Shown here: one piece after another, positions 16,316 to 26,600 of the stretch | Layout: the number at the start of each line of letters is the position of its first letter | How positions within the stretch are numbered: the stretch's first letter is position 1 | From: Pseudoalteromonas sp. T1lg88 | GTDB taxonomy: Bacteria > Pseudomonadota > Gammaproteobacteria > Enterobacterales > Alteromonadaceae | Reading direction: 5' to 3' | DNA: 64,000 bases | Assembly (NCBI RefSeq): GCF_002964765.1 | Contig: NZ_PQCF01000023.1 | Coordinates: 1-64,000, forward strand | Position numbers and translations under genes: made by a program | Notes under the pieces: model-generated | Seen by the model: only the letters and a program-made list of their open reading frames with translations | Told to the model about the DNA's origin: nothing | The model's database searches: none

Positions 16316-16996
16316 ATGAACAAAAAGAAATACGTGCCGGTGCTGGCTTTGTTGGCACTGTCCCTCACCCCGCTGGCCAGCCAGGCGGAAGTCACCGCCA
16401 ATGTCGCCGCCAGTTCTAACTATTATTGGCGCGGTATTACCCAGTCGGACGATGGGGCCGCGGTGTCCGGTGGCATAGACTACGCCTCCGACACCGGCTT
16501 TTATGCTGGCACCTGGCTGTCGAATATCGATTTCGGCGATGCTGCCAGCACCAGCTATGAAATGGACTTGTACGCGGGCTTCGCCGGTTCAATCGACGAC
16601 ATAGGCTACGATGTCGGCTATATCTATTACGCCTACCCGGATGCCGAGGGAGATATTGGTTTTGGTGAGATCTATGGCTCGGTGAGCTGGCAATGGCTCA
16701 GCGCCGGTGCCAGTTACCTGGTCAATGCCGAAGGCGATGCCACCGACGAAGAAGACATGCTCTACCTTGAGCTCAACGCCAGCTTTACCATTTTAAAAGA
16801 TACCGAACTGGCGCTTCACTTCGGCCATTCCAGCGGCGATACCGTGCAGGAATGGTACGGTGAAGACGACAGTTACATAGATTATGGCGTCAGTATCAGC
16901 AAGTCGGGCTTTACCTTTGGTCTGCTGCAAACCGACCTGGACGCGGATGATGATTTAAAAGCGTATGTTTCATACAGCTTAGACTTTGAGCTTTAA
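16316..16996 (+). CDS. TorF family putative porin
   Basis: The protein is 226 residues from the ATG at 16316, which has AGGA upstream and opens a clean signal peptide cut near SQA-E. The mature part is an acidic, aromatic-rich beta-barrel pattern beginning with the family motif SNYYWRGITQS. The family is predicted to form outer-membrane channels and is often found beside glnK-amtB in relatives. Here it stands alone, but a sigma-54 promoter and an NtrC-like site point to nitrogen control. The substrate is unknown. Confidence 0.85.
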   Translation: MNKKKYVPVLALLALSLTPLASQAEVTANVAASSNYYWRGITQSDDGAAVSGGIDYASDTGFYAGTWLSNIDFGDAASTSYEMDLYAGFAGSIDDIGYDVGYIYYAYPDAEGDIGFGEIYGSVSWQWLSAGASYLVNAEGDATDEEDMLYLELNASFTILKDTELALHFGHSSGDTVQEWYGEDDSYIDYGVSISKSGFTFGLLQTDLDADDDLKAYVSYSLDFEL

Positions 16997-17033
16997 GCTT
17001 AAAGTCATACCCTCTTATTGTTGCTGCAAACCG

Positions 17034-17060
17034 GGGCCGTAAGGCCCTTTATCTTTTCTG
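17034..17060 (+). terminator. Weak terminator after the porin
   Basis: Short GC stem GGGCC-GTAA-GGCCC followed by TTTATCTTTTC, 38 bp beyond the porin stop. The stem is only 5 bp, so confidence is moderate. Confidence 0.55.
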
Positions 17061-17125
17061 TTTGGCATCTAAAGCCATTTTTGCCACTATAATCTTGCCA
17101 ATCAGTAGGTTTACTAAGGCTGCCT

Positions 17126-17971
17126 GTGCCGAGTCTCTATTTTCTGCTTTATTTACTCTTTATTCAGTGGCAACAGGCCGTGCTGCCGGAGCCTTTGCCT
17201 GCGTCGCCCTTTAGTGCCGACTCACCCCAATCCTGCGCGGCCCTATTAGCCCAGCCCGGTGAGCCAGTCAGCATGCCCTTGCCGGTATCGGAACTCAGAC
17301 TGCTCAGCTGGAATCTTTATAAGGCGGCCAAGCCTGAATTACTGGCAGATCTGCACGCCCTGTCAGAGCAAAGCCATATTATGCTGCTGCAAGAAGCCAT
17401 CACCGATGAGGCGCTGTTACAACTCAAGCCCCACACCCGTTTTTCGCCAGGCTACAAGGGCCTCAACCAGCAAACCGGGCTGGCCTTGCTAAGCGACTGG
17501 TCGCCCCAGCTTTATTGTCGTTTTTATCAGCGGGAACCCTGGTTGCGTACCCCCAAAGCATCGAGTGTCAGTCGCTATCCCTTGGCTAATGGTGACTCCT
17601 TATTACTGGTGAATATGCACGGCATTAACTTTACTCTTGGCATCAGCGACTATAGGCAACAGCTGGAGCGGTTAACGGGATTAATCAAGCTTCATCCCGG
17701 GCCGGTGATCTTTGCCGGAGACTTTAACAGTTGGAGTCGCGCGCGCTGGCAACTGGTGCAAGGGCTGCTGAGTGAACTAGATATGACAAGGGTCAGTTTT
17801 ACACCGGATCATCGTACCCGGGTGTTTGATTTACCCCTAGATCAAATATGGATAAGAGGCGTGACCCTCACCTCAGCGCAAACGCTGGAGCGCACCAGTT
17901 CGGATCACAACCCTCTCTTGGTGTCTGTGCATATCACCACAGAGGAACCCGGCGGTGATAAACAGCATTAG
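17126..17971 (+). CDS. Endonuclease/exonuclease/phosphatase family protein (YafD-like)
   Basis: The 281-residue protein starts at a GTG with AAGG 8 nt upstream and has a hydrophobic N-terminus (signal or anchor). The EEP fold motifs are in order: LSWNLYKA (about 58), LLQEA (about 87), AGDFNSW (about 190) and SDHNPL (about 263). These hold the metal-binding and catalytic Asn, Glu, Asp and His residues. The substrate could be DNA, RNA or a phospho-ester and cannot be told. It resembles E. coli YafD. Its end overlaps the convergent ABC/M1 gene by 4 bp. Confidence 0.85.
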   Translation: MPSLYFLLYLLFIQWQQAVLPEPLPASPFSADSPQSCAALLAQPGEPVSMPLPVSELRLLSWNLYKAAKPELLADLHALSEQSHIMLLQEAITDEALLQLKPHTRFSPGYKGLNQQTGLALLSDWSPQLYCRFYQREPWLRTPKASSVSRYPLANGDSLLLVNMHGINFTLGISDYRQQLERLTGLIKLHPGPVIFAGDFNSWSRARWQLVQGLLSELDMTRVSFTPDHRTRVFDLPLDQIWIRGVTLTSAQTLERTSSDHNPLLVSVHITTEEPGGDKQH

Positions 17972-20900
17972 AGTTTCTTGATGTTATTGGCGCTGTCTCT
18001 GTCGACCAGCTTCACCAGGGGGTCAACCCCGGCATAGCTCGGCTTCTTGTCCACATACAGCTCCAGGGTATTTTCACCACTGGTGAGCTGATGCTTTTGC
18101 AGATAGATCACCGCGTCCTCGGCGCTCAACTTCTCTGGGTCCTCACTAAACAAGCCAATATCCACCAGCTGCGCCATGGGCTGCTCGGTTTCATTGCCCT
18201 TACCATCGGCAAATGCCTTCTTAGCCGTTACCGTTAGCGTGACCTTAAACTTACCATCGGCATCGGCCTGCTCGGCCACTTCTACCTTTTCTACGCCCAG
18301 CTCAAACAGGGTAATGCGCTTAAACTGATCATCGATAAAGGCCTGCTCCTGCTCATCGACATCCGCTTTGAGGTAAGACAACAAGTCCAAGGTAGTTGGA
18401 TAAGGGTCGTCTTTATACTTAAAGGCCTGTAAAAATGCCTTTAACGCCTCATTGGTGCGCTCTACACCGATGCGATCGGCGATGGCCATCATCACCACAG
18501 AACCCTTTTGATAGTGCAGGTATTGCTGGTTCTCCGAACGATACAGCGGCATTTCCTCATGGGCTTCACGGGTTCGCCCCTGCAGGTAGCGATCCAGCTC
18601 ATACTTTAAGAACTTACGCAGCTTTTGCTCGCCATACTTTTCACGCAACACCTGAATGGCGCTGTATTGCGACAGGGTTTCGGAAATAACCGCCGAACCT
18701 TGTACATCGGCGGCACCCACCTGATGACCCCACCACTGGTGCGCCACTTCATGAGCGGTAACATAATAAGGCGCATCGATATCATCCGGGTCGCGCAGGT
18801 CGGTGATAAAACCGATATTTTCAGAGTAGGGCACGGTATTGGCAAAGCTTTGCGCAAACGAACGATAGCCGGGGAACTCCAAAATACGTAACTGCTTGTG
18901 CTGGTATGGGCCAAAGGCCTGGGTAAAGTAGTCGATAGAGTCCTTGGTGGACTGGATCATGGTATCTATATTCCAGGCATGGTCGCTATGATAGTACACC
19001 TCGATATCTATGCCCTTATACTCTTCCTTCTTCACCTCAAGCTGGGCCGACATAATGTTGTAGAAGTGCACCATGGGCGCATCCATCTCATAACGGAAGG
19101 TACGGCGTCCACGCTCCTCGTCCACCTCTTCATGCTGCAGGTAACCGGGCGCAATAGCGAATTGATCCAGACTCGTGCTAATGGTGGCGCTAAAGTCGAT
19201 AAAGCCCACACCCTGACCAAAGAAGCTTTGCTGGTAATAACGGCTGTCTTTAAGGTCATGAGCGCGCTCCAGCTCCGGCAGGCCGCGCTTGCGACGTTCG
19301 TTGCGGTCTTGCAACTCATAGTCGCCACGGTAACCAAATACCGGGAAGAGTTCATAGTTATTGATAAAGGTGCCATTCTCAACCAACTGGGTATCAAAGC
19401 CACTGTTCTTAAAGCCCTGATGTTCACGCACCACGGACATTTCACCGCTGCGGGTTTCGCCTGGCTGTAACGGGGTATCAAATTCATACCACCAGGATTT
19501 AAACTCGCTGAGCTCCTCCCCTAACTGCCCGCCCTCAAGCTTAAGCTGCCACTGGGAGCTAAATCTTGGCTTGCTTACCAGGAAACGGCTGATTGGCTGC
19601 TCACTGGTATTGGTAAACTCCACCTCGGCCTTGGCGAGCATGCGACGTTCCTGCGGGTAAATATCCGCGGTGACATCCACCTTGGTAATTGCAGGAATAG
19701 GAGCATCCTTATACTGCACCAGTTGTTGCTCGTACTGGGCGCGCAGGTCTTCGCTCTGATCTTGGGTTTGGTAATCATTCAACACCCGGGTGTTGTGATA
19801 TATCCAGCTGCCGCTGGCAACAAAGATCACCAGACCGCAGGTCGCGACCAGCTTACCCTTATTACCTAAGTGATAACCCAGCAAACGCAGGCGCGAAAGC
19901 AGCGTCTGCTGCGGACCACGGTGCCACAGGCCATAGCCTAGGGCCGCTAAGACCAGGGTTAAACCCAGCCAGTATAAGTTGTACCAGTGCACTGCGGTTA
20001 AGAAGTGACCATAGGTATTCAAATCGGAATAAGGTGCCGCCGGCGAAGAGGCAAAGCGATACATATTATGGCTAAAACCGTAATTGCTGAGCACCATGTT
20101 CACGGCGTAATAGATGATAAACAGCAGCATGCCCACGTATTTATTCGGACTGATCACCTGGAAGAAAAACGCCAATATGGTGGTCATCACCAAAGGCACC
20201 ATGGTCAGGTAACCAAGGCGGAACAAATACTGGCTAAGTTCGATATTAAACTGCCCCTTCACCAACTGATAGGTGATGGTAAAGAGCATGCCGGCACCGT
20301 AGAGCAGCACCAATACCGTGGTGATAGCCAACAACTTTGACGCCCAAAAAACCAGGTTATGGGTGGGGTAAGAGTCGATAATGTCACCGAAGTTGGAATT
20401 GCGCTCACGCCACACCACCTCGGCACTGTAATACACCAGGATGATGATCATAAACATGCCCATCACTCCCTTGATCAGCGGGATCATCGCCTGCGTCAGC
20501 GGCCAGTTTGAGGTGCCATACCATTGACCCGGCACCAGCAAGGGCGAGATCAACATAAACAGGGTCAGCGCCGCGAGAATCATAAAGGGCGCGCTAAAGA
20601 CCACCTGTACTATCTCGAAGCGGGTACGCAGTAAAAACTGGCTTTTAGTGCTGATCTGCGCCGGACGCACGGCAATCTTATTGCTAAGCGCCTGCTGCGC
20701 GCGTTTAAGCATGGAAGCAGAAACCTGCTGCGGCTTTTTATCCTTACCGCCGCTTTGATACCCGCCCTTCAGGCCCATGGTGACAAAGAGCACCAGGGCA
20801 ACAGTCAACCAAATCAGGCGGTTATAAAGAACATTTCCTTCCAAGGCCAAGGTTTGCGTGTCTTTCTCTGCCACCGTCCAATAGCGAGTGGCATCCATAA

Positions 20901-21552
20901 AGGCACCAAAACCGAAGGGGTCGAACAGTGCCGCCCATAAGCGGAATTCCGGTTGCTCGAAAAACACCGACACCACGTTATAACCAATAAAGAGCACCAC
21001 GGCGGCAATATATACCGCCATCATGGTACGAAAGCGCAGCGCCGCCACATGGCAGCTTACCGCCATCACCAGGAGGGTTGGCACCGCCAGGATCACAAAG
21101 GGCTGCAGGTAATATTGCAGTTTGTTGGGGGCCAGTAACTCAGGGTCTAACCAACCCACTAACGAGCCGAACCAGGTACCGAGGAAGATCCCTAGCGGCA
21201 CAAAGGCAAAAACCAGCACGGTGACACAAAAAGCGCCAAGGAAGCGGCCGAGGTGATAACTGCGCTGAGCTATGGGTTTGCTGTACACCAGCTCAGCCAT
21301 ATGTTCGCTGTCGTTGCGTATGGTCGAGGAGGCGACAAAGTTCACCACGGCAAACAGAGCAAAGATCAACAGCACCGCCGTCATCATTAAGATGGTATAG
21401 GGACTGTTGGCGTTCACATTACTGCCGCCGATTTGCACCTTATCGGAAACGGTGGCGAAAAATGCCAGTAAAAAGAACAGCAGGCTGGACACATAGAATG
21501 ATGGCTGGCGCACAAAATAGCGCAGCTCAAAGGTGAGCATTTTTAACAACAT
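17968..21552 (-). CDS. ABC transporter permease fused to an M1 aminopeptidase
   Basis: The 1194-residue protein has about twelve membrane spans in its first 590 residues, arranged as two ABC-2-like permease parts. A periplasmic M1-type metallopeptidase follows, with HEVAHQWWGH near residue 930 and the downstream glutamate in SETLSQYSA, the zinc ligands and catalytic residues of M1 enzymes. The fusion is a known but poorly studied architecture. The ATPase gene lies 10 bp upstream in the same operon. A coupled export/processing role for peptides is an inference. Confidence 0.9.
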   Translation of the reverse strand: MLLKMLTFELRYFVRQPSFYVSSLLFFLLAFFATVSDKVQIGGSNVNANSPYTILMMTAVLLIFALFAVVNFVASSTIRNDSEHMAELVYSKPIAQRSYHLGRFLGAFCVTVLVFAFVPLGIFLGTWFGSLVGWLDPELLAPNKLQYYLQPFVILAVPTLLVMAVSCHVAALRFRTMMAVYIAAVVLFIGYNVVSVFFEQPEFRLWAALFDPFGFGAFMDATRYWTVAEKDTQTLALEGNVLYNRLIWLTVALVLFVTMGLKGGYQSGGKDKKPQQVSASMLKRAQQALSNKIAVRPAQISTKSQFLLRTRFEIVQVVFSAPFMILAALTLFMLISPLLVPGQWYGTSNWPLTQAMIPLIKGVMGMFMIIILVYYSAEVVWRERNSNFGDIIDSYPTHNLVFWASKLLAITTVLVLLYGAGMLFTITYQLVKGQFNIELSQYLFRLGYLTMVPLVMTTILAFFFQVISPNKYVGMLLFIIYYAVNMVLSNYGFSHNMYRFASSPAAPYSDLNTYGHFLTAVHWYNLYWLGLTLVLAALGYGLWHRGPQQTLLSRLRLLGYHLGNKGKLVATCGLVIFVASGSWIYHNTRVLNDYQTQDQSEDLRAQYEQQLVQYKDAPIPAITKVDVTADIYPQERRMLAKAEVEFTNTSEQPISRFLVSKPRFSSQWQLKLEGGQLGEELSEFKSWWYEFDTPLQPGETRSGEMSVVREHQGFKNSGFDTQLVENGTFINNYELFPVFGYRGDYELQDRNERRKRGLPELERAHDLKDSRYYQQSFFGQGVGFIDFSATISTSLDQFAIAPGYLQHEEVDEERGRRTFRYEMDAPMVHFYNIMSAQLEVKKEEYKGIDIEVYYHSDHAWNIDTMIQSTKDSIDYFTQAFGPYQHKQLRILEFPGYRSFAQSFANTVPYSENIGFITDLRDPDDIDAPYYVTAHEVAHQWWGHQVGAADVQGSAVISETLSQYSAIQVLREKYGEQKLRKFLKYELDRYLQGRTREAHEEMPLYRSENQQYLHYQKGSVVMMAIADRIGVERTNEALKAFLQAFKYKDDPYPTTLDLLSYLKADVDEQEQAFIDDQFKRITLFELGVEKVEVAEQADADGKFKVTLTVTAKKAFADGKGNETEQPMAQLVDIGLFSEDPEKLSAEDAVIYLQKHQLTSGENTLELYVDKKPSYAGVDPLVKLVDRDSANNIKKL

Positions 21553-21561
21553 AACCCCTCC

Positions 21562-22446
21562 TTAGGCCGATGCTGCCAGGCGTTGCTGATGCAAGGTCGA
21601 GAAGTACACGTCTTCCAGATTACTGGCCACGGTTTCAAAGCCTTCCGGCGCCTGCTCGGCAAACACATGCAATATGGTGTTACCGGCAAACAGACGCTTG
21701 GAAATCACCGGCAGATTTTGTTCAAGCTCTTGTGCTTCTTGCTGGGTGACCACTTCTTTACGCCAGATACGGCCGTTAAGCTGTTGCGTCAGGTCGATGG
21801 GGTTGCCCTTAAGCAGGATTTCGCCACCGGCCAGTACCGCCATGTTCGGGCACAGCTCGCTGACATCATCAACGATATGGGTAGAGAGGATCACCACCTT
21901 TTGCTCGCCTAGGCTCACCAAGAGGTTATGGAAGCGGTTACGTTCCTCCGGGTCAAGCCCGGCGGTGGGTTCATCGACAATCAGCAGATCCGGGTCGCCT
22001 AGTAGCGCCTGGGCAATGCCAAAACGCTGGCGCATACCGCCGGAAAAGCCACTCACCGACTTAGACTTATGTTGATACAAATTTGTATGGGCGAGCAGAC
22101 CTTCCACCACCTCTTTACGCTCTTTGGCCTGGTCTAAGCCTTTAAGAATGGCCAGGTGGTCGAGCAGCTCATAGGCGCTAATACGTGGGTACACACCAAA
22201 ATCCTGAGGCAGATAACCTAAACGGCGACGAATTTCCTGGGGCTGGTTGAGCACATCGATACCATCGAAGGTGATGCTGCCACCGTCGGCACTTTGCAGT
22301 GTCGCTATGGTTCGCATTAACGATGATTTACCCGCGCCATTGGGGCCCAAAAGACCGAACATGCCCTTGGGGATATCTAAGTCCACGCCCTTTAAAGCCT
22401 GCACACCATTGCTGTAGGTTTTGGTAAGACCTTGAATTGTTAGCAC
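21562..22446 (-). CDS. ABC transporter ATP-binding protein
   Basis: The 294-residue ATPase has Walker A GPNGAGKSS, the signature FSGGMRQR, Walker B LLIVDEPTAGLD and the switch histidine in LSTHIV. It belongs to the ABC-2 class that pairs with membrane permeases. It precedes the permease-M1 peptidase gene by 10 bp, so it almost certainly powers it. A C-terminal region of about 70 residues follows the nucleotide-binding domain. Confidence 0.95.
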   Translation of the reverse strand: MLTIQGLTKTYSNGVQALKGVDLDIPKGMFGLLGPNGAGKSSLMRTIATLQSADGGSITFDGIDVLNQPQEIRRRLGYLPQDFGVYPRISAYELLDHLAILKGLDQAKERKEVVEGLLAHTNLYQHKSKSVSGFSGGMRQRFGIAQALLGDPDLLIVDEPTAGLDPEERNRFHNLLVSLGEQKVVILSTHIVDDVSELCPNMAVLAGGEILLKGNPIDLTQQLNGRIWRKEVVTQQEAQELEQNLPVISKRLFAGNTILHVFAEQAPEGFETVASNLEDVYFSTLHQQRLAASA

Positions 22447-22556
22447 CTGATTGTCCTTAAATTAGCTTTATTATTATAAAGTTACTCTTATATCACATGG
22501 CTAATTAGGTACAAAGGTGAAGTAAATATTAATAATGTAAATATTTATGAATGAGG

Positions 22557-22592
22557 ATGCCCAAGAGCACCGACAGCGGTGATCTTGGGCAT
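22557..22592. other. Long imperfect hairpin after the efflux operon
   Basis: ATGCCCAAGA-g-CACCG / CGGTG-a-TCTTGGGCAT, 15 pairs with one mismatch and a 4-nt loop, 15 bp beyond the stop of the periplasmic adaptor gene. It lacks a T-run on either strand. It may still stop or protect the efflux transcript. Confidence 0.55.
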
Positions 22593-22606
22593 ATCAATAA
22601 GGCAGG

Positions 22607-23662
22607 CTATAGCCTTGGTGGTTTGGCATCGATAGCGATTTCATCGCCAGGGCGCAGGCCGCTGAGTACTTCAACCTGATCGCCAATCACTCGCCCAAGG
22701 CGCACATAGCGACGTACCAACTGCTGATTCTCCACCACTAAGACCATATCGAGCTGGCCGTAGCTGTGCACATACTGCGGCGAGATCATCACCGCCTCAT
22801 GCTGAGGCAAGGGCAGCTGTAGCTGGGCATAAAGACCGGGCAGCAACTGCGCATTTTTAGGGGCCGACAATCGCACCAGCAGCGAGCGCGAAGCACTGTC
22901 GGCGGCGGGCACGATTTCTACTAACTCGGTGGCCTCGCTGACATCCAGGGCCGGGACCTCCACCTGGCGCATATCGCCCAAGCGCAGATTGACCGCCTGG
23001 CGCTCACGCACCGCAAATTCCAGCTGTAACTGCTGTGGGTTGTATATGGCCAACAAGTCGCGACCCGGCGTGGCTGTGTCGCCCGGCTCGGCAAAGCGCT
23101 CTACCACACGCCCGGAAATGGGCGCGGTAATGGTGGCATAACCCAAGGCAATTTGTGCCTGTTGCTGGCGCTGCCCCGCCTGTTGCAAGCTGGCGGATAA
23201 ATTATCATGATTGGCGGTGGCCGCATCTATATCGCTTTGCGCAATAAGTCCCTGGGCAAAAAGCTCCTTTGCGCGCTGTAATTGCTTTTGCGCCTGGGTG
23301 AATGAAGCCTGCAGCGCCTGCACCTGGGCCTTGGCCTGTTGCAATTGAGTGGTTAGCTCCTGCTCATCGAGACGGATCAGCACCTGGCCTTGCTCCACCA
23401 TATCGCCAGCACGCACGGTAATTTGCTCAATTTGCGCCATCACCCGTGCCGCTACCTTGGTATTTTGCTGGGCAATCACCTGACCGGGTACGGCCTCATA
23501 AGCGACCACCGGCTCACTGCCAACGCGCTGGGTTTGCCCGCTGTAGGGCGCGGGCGCCTGTTTTGTTCCAGGCGCCAGATGTTGATCCAGCACCCCGGAA
23601 AACCAAATAATCGCAGCGACTAAGAAGCCGACCACAAGGACAATCACTAACTTAGGTTGCAT
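22607..23662 (-). CDS. RND efflux periplasmic adaptor subunit
   Basis: The protein is 351 residues from the ATG at 23662, which has GAGGA 8 nt upstream; in-frame ATGs farther up lie deeper inside the pump gene. It has an N-terminal membrane anchor and a lipoyl/biotinyl half (KVAARVMAQIEQITVRAGD). A long alpha-hairpin rich in Gln/Ala (about 100-180) follows, then beta-barrel domains, the HlyD/AcrA order. It bridges the inner-membrane pump to an outer-membrane channel that is not in this window. It overlaps the pump gene by 11 bp. Confidence 0.93.
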   Translation of the reverse strand: MQPKLVIVLVVGFLVAAIIWFSGVLDQHLAPGTKQAPAPYSGQTQRVGSEPVVAYEAVPGQVIAQQNTKVAARVMAQIEQITVRAGDMVEQGQVLIRLDEQELTTQLQQAKAQVQALQASFTQAQKQLQRAKELFAQGLIAQSDIDAATANHDNLSASLQQAGQRQQQAQIALGYATITAPISGRVVERFAEPGDTATPGRDLLAIYNPQQLQLEFAVRERQAVNLRLGDMRQVEVPALDVSEATELVEIVPAADSASRSLLVRLSAPKNAQLLPGLYAQLQLPLPQHEAVMISPQYVHSYGQLDMVLVVENQQLVRRYVRLGRVIGDQVEVLSGLRPGDEIAIDAKPPRL

Positions 23663-26600
23663 GCGTGTGTTCCTCATCAGCAAAAACCAGGTAGTACACT
23701 AGTGGCACCACCAATAAGGTAAATAAAGTGGAGGCAATAATGCCGAAAATAATGGCGATAGCGAGACCGCTGAACACGGGGTCAAAAACAATCACTATGT
23801 TGCCCAACAAGGTGGTGCCCGCGGTCAACAACACCGGGCGCATACGCACTCGTCCGGCGGTCACCAATGCCTCCTTAATAGCCATGCCCTGGGCCCGAGC
23901 CTGGTTAATAAACTCAACCAAAATGAGCGAGTTACGTACCACAATGCCGGCCAGCGCTATCATACCTATCATGGCCGTAGCAGTGAATAACACCGGCTCT
24001 GGCGCACCGGCAACCTGGCGCTCGCCAAACTGATTCAGAAGCCAAAAGCCAGGCATAATGCCGATCACCGTCAAGGGAATGGCCGACATAATGATCAGGG
24101 ATAAGCTCATGGAGCGGGTTTGCACACGCAGCAGCACCAAGATGGCGGCCAGGGCAAAGGCAAAGGCGATGCCCATATCGCGAAAGACATCTATGGTAAT
24201 GCGCCACTCGCCCTCGCCACTGAATGACACATCAACGCCCGGGGGCAACTGCCAGGCTGCACTGCCGCCTGGGTTAAAGAAACTACGTTGCTGCCAAGAT
24301 ACCGGCTCCACTTCCTCTGGGCCACGGTCGGCACTGATATCGGCGATCACTTCCGCCGGGGTGCGCCCGTTGAGCTCGGCGGTGACATAAATCACCCGTT
24401 TAAGATCCTTGCGCATAATGGCCTGCGGTCGTGGCTCAAGATGAAACTCACCCACCTCGGACAAAGGCACCAGGGGTTGCGGCGCGCTCACCAGACCGAG
24501 ATCGTTACTGATCTGGCTAATTTGTCTTTGCCCCTTCACCTGCAAGGCCAATAAGTGGGCCTGATCACGCTGGGCATAGGGAAGCGAGACACGAATGGGC
24601 AGCATTTTTGCCTCTTCGGTCACATACAGGGCGCCGACTTCTCTGCCCTGCACCGCCACAGCTATGGCATCGACCACATCTGAGGTACTCAAGGCAGACA
24701 GCGCCGCCTTGGTTTTATCGGTGACAAAACGCAGTTGCTGCTGCTGGCGCTCCAGGGTGCTATCCACCTCCACCACATGGGGCTCCTGGCGCAAACGCTG
24801 GGCAATTAACTCGGCACCAAGACGATGTTGTTGCTCACTCACAAAGGGCTCGGCATAGACTTCGGCAACCAGGGTACTAAGTACCGGTGGCCCGGGCGGC
24901 ACTTCGATCACCTTGATGCTGATACCCTTATTGGCCAGTGGCGCCAACTGTTGACGCAAACGCAATACCACGGCATGGGACTGATGCTGACGCTCGGTTT
25001 TATCGCGTAACAGGATGCGTAACTCACCCAAATGATCGCCATAGCGGCGATAATAACCCCGCACCATGCCATTAAAGTCCATACTCGACGGCTGACCGGC
25101 ATAAGCGGCTATGGTTTGCACCTCGTTCAACTGCCAGCTTAGCGCCTGCACCTTGCTCAGCAGCGCCGAGGTATCCTCCAACGAAGTGCCTTCGGGCATA
25201 TCCACCAAGACCTGTACTTCACTCTTGTTATCGTAGGGCAATAACTTAAGCGGCACCGCGCGCAACAAGGGTAAACAGGCACTGAATACAAACAAGACCA
25301 ACACCAACAGCAGCATCAGCTTGGCACGACTGCGGCGCAGTAATAAGTAGTCCAGCATCCGGGTATAGAGATTGGCGGCCTGGGCTTGTTCGGCCACCTC
25401 ATCGCCCTCGGGCTTAAGAATTTTCATCGCCAGCCAGGGGGTTACAAAAAACGCGACTAATGTAGAAAGCGCCACACTGATCGGCACGTTAAAGGCCATG
25501 GGTGCCATATAGGGCCCCATCATCCCGGTTATAAAGGCCAATGGGAAAAAGGCCACCATAATGGTCAGGGTCGACATCAACAAGGGCGTGCGAATCTCCG
25601 CCATGGCCCCCACTATGCGATCCTGCACACTGCCTTGATGGCTAAAGAAGCGGCTGATGTTGTCGATACCGGTGATCGGATCATCCACCAACAAGCCCAG
25701 GGCCAAGATCAAGGCAAACAGGGTCACTCGGTTAATGGTGTAGCCAAAGGCCCAGTCAAAACTCAGGGTCAGGCCATAACAAATGGGCAGGGCCAAGGCG
25801 ATCACTATGGCCGGACGCCAACCCAGGAACACACCAATAAAGAGCACGACCGTGACTATGGCAAATACCAGGCTGGCTCCCAGATTATTGACCTTTTCAT
25901 TGGCGGTTTGACCATAATCGCGCAGCGTCACCACCTTAACCTCGGGCGGTAACAACTCATCTTGCAGCTGTTGCATTTGCGCATGAACATCGCGAGCCAC
26001 AGCCACGGCATTGGCACCGGCCTGTTTCGCCACACTCAGGGTAACCATGGGCAGTTGGGGCTGACCATCCTGGGTTTGCAACCATTGATAATGCTGCGCC
26101 TCACCGGGGCCATCGATTATGCTGGCAACGCTGTCGAGGCGCACCGCCTGACCATTCACCACATTGACCACCAGGGACTCAAGCTGCTCCAATGAGCGCA
26201 AGGCATCGCCGCCTTGTACTTGCAGGCGCCAGTGTCCCTGAGCATCTTTGACCTTACCCACATCCCGCAACTGGTTAGCCACGCTTAGGGCATAAAGCAC
26301 ATCCGAAATCGTCGTTTTATGGGCATTAAGGGCGGCGCTGTCGAGATAGATATTGGCGCTGCGGGTACGCCCGGTGATCACCTTAACCTCACTGGTGTCT
26401 TCGAGCCTTTGCAATCGGGTTGCCAGCTCCTGCGCCATACGTGTCAGTTGATAATCGTCGTATAACTGCGGCGCCGAGCTGTATAAACCCAGCATGACGA
26501 TGGCCACATCATCCACTTCTATGGGTTTAATTTGCCACTGGCGTACCACCGCCGGCATGGTGTCCTGATAGGCATAAAGCTTGGCATAGGTATCAATCAG

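Noticed and set aside
18606..19487. Long opposite-strand frames inside the ABC/M1 gene
   Set aside because: Shadow frames of a clear large gene, with no start signals and no family match.
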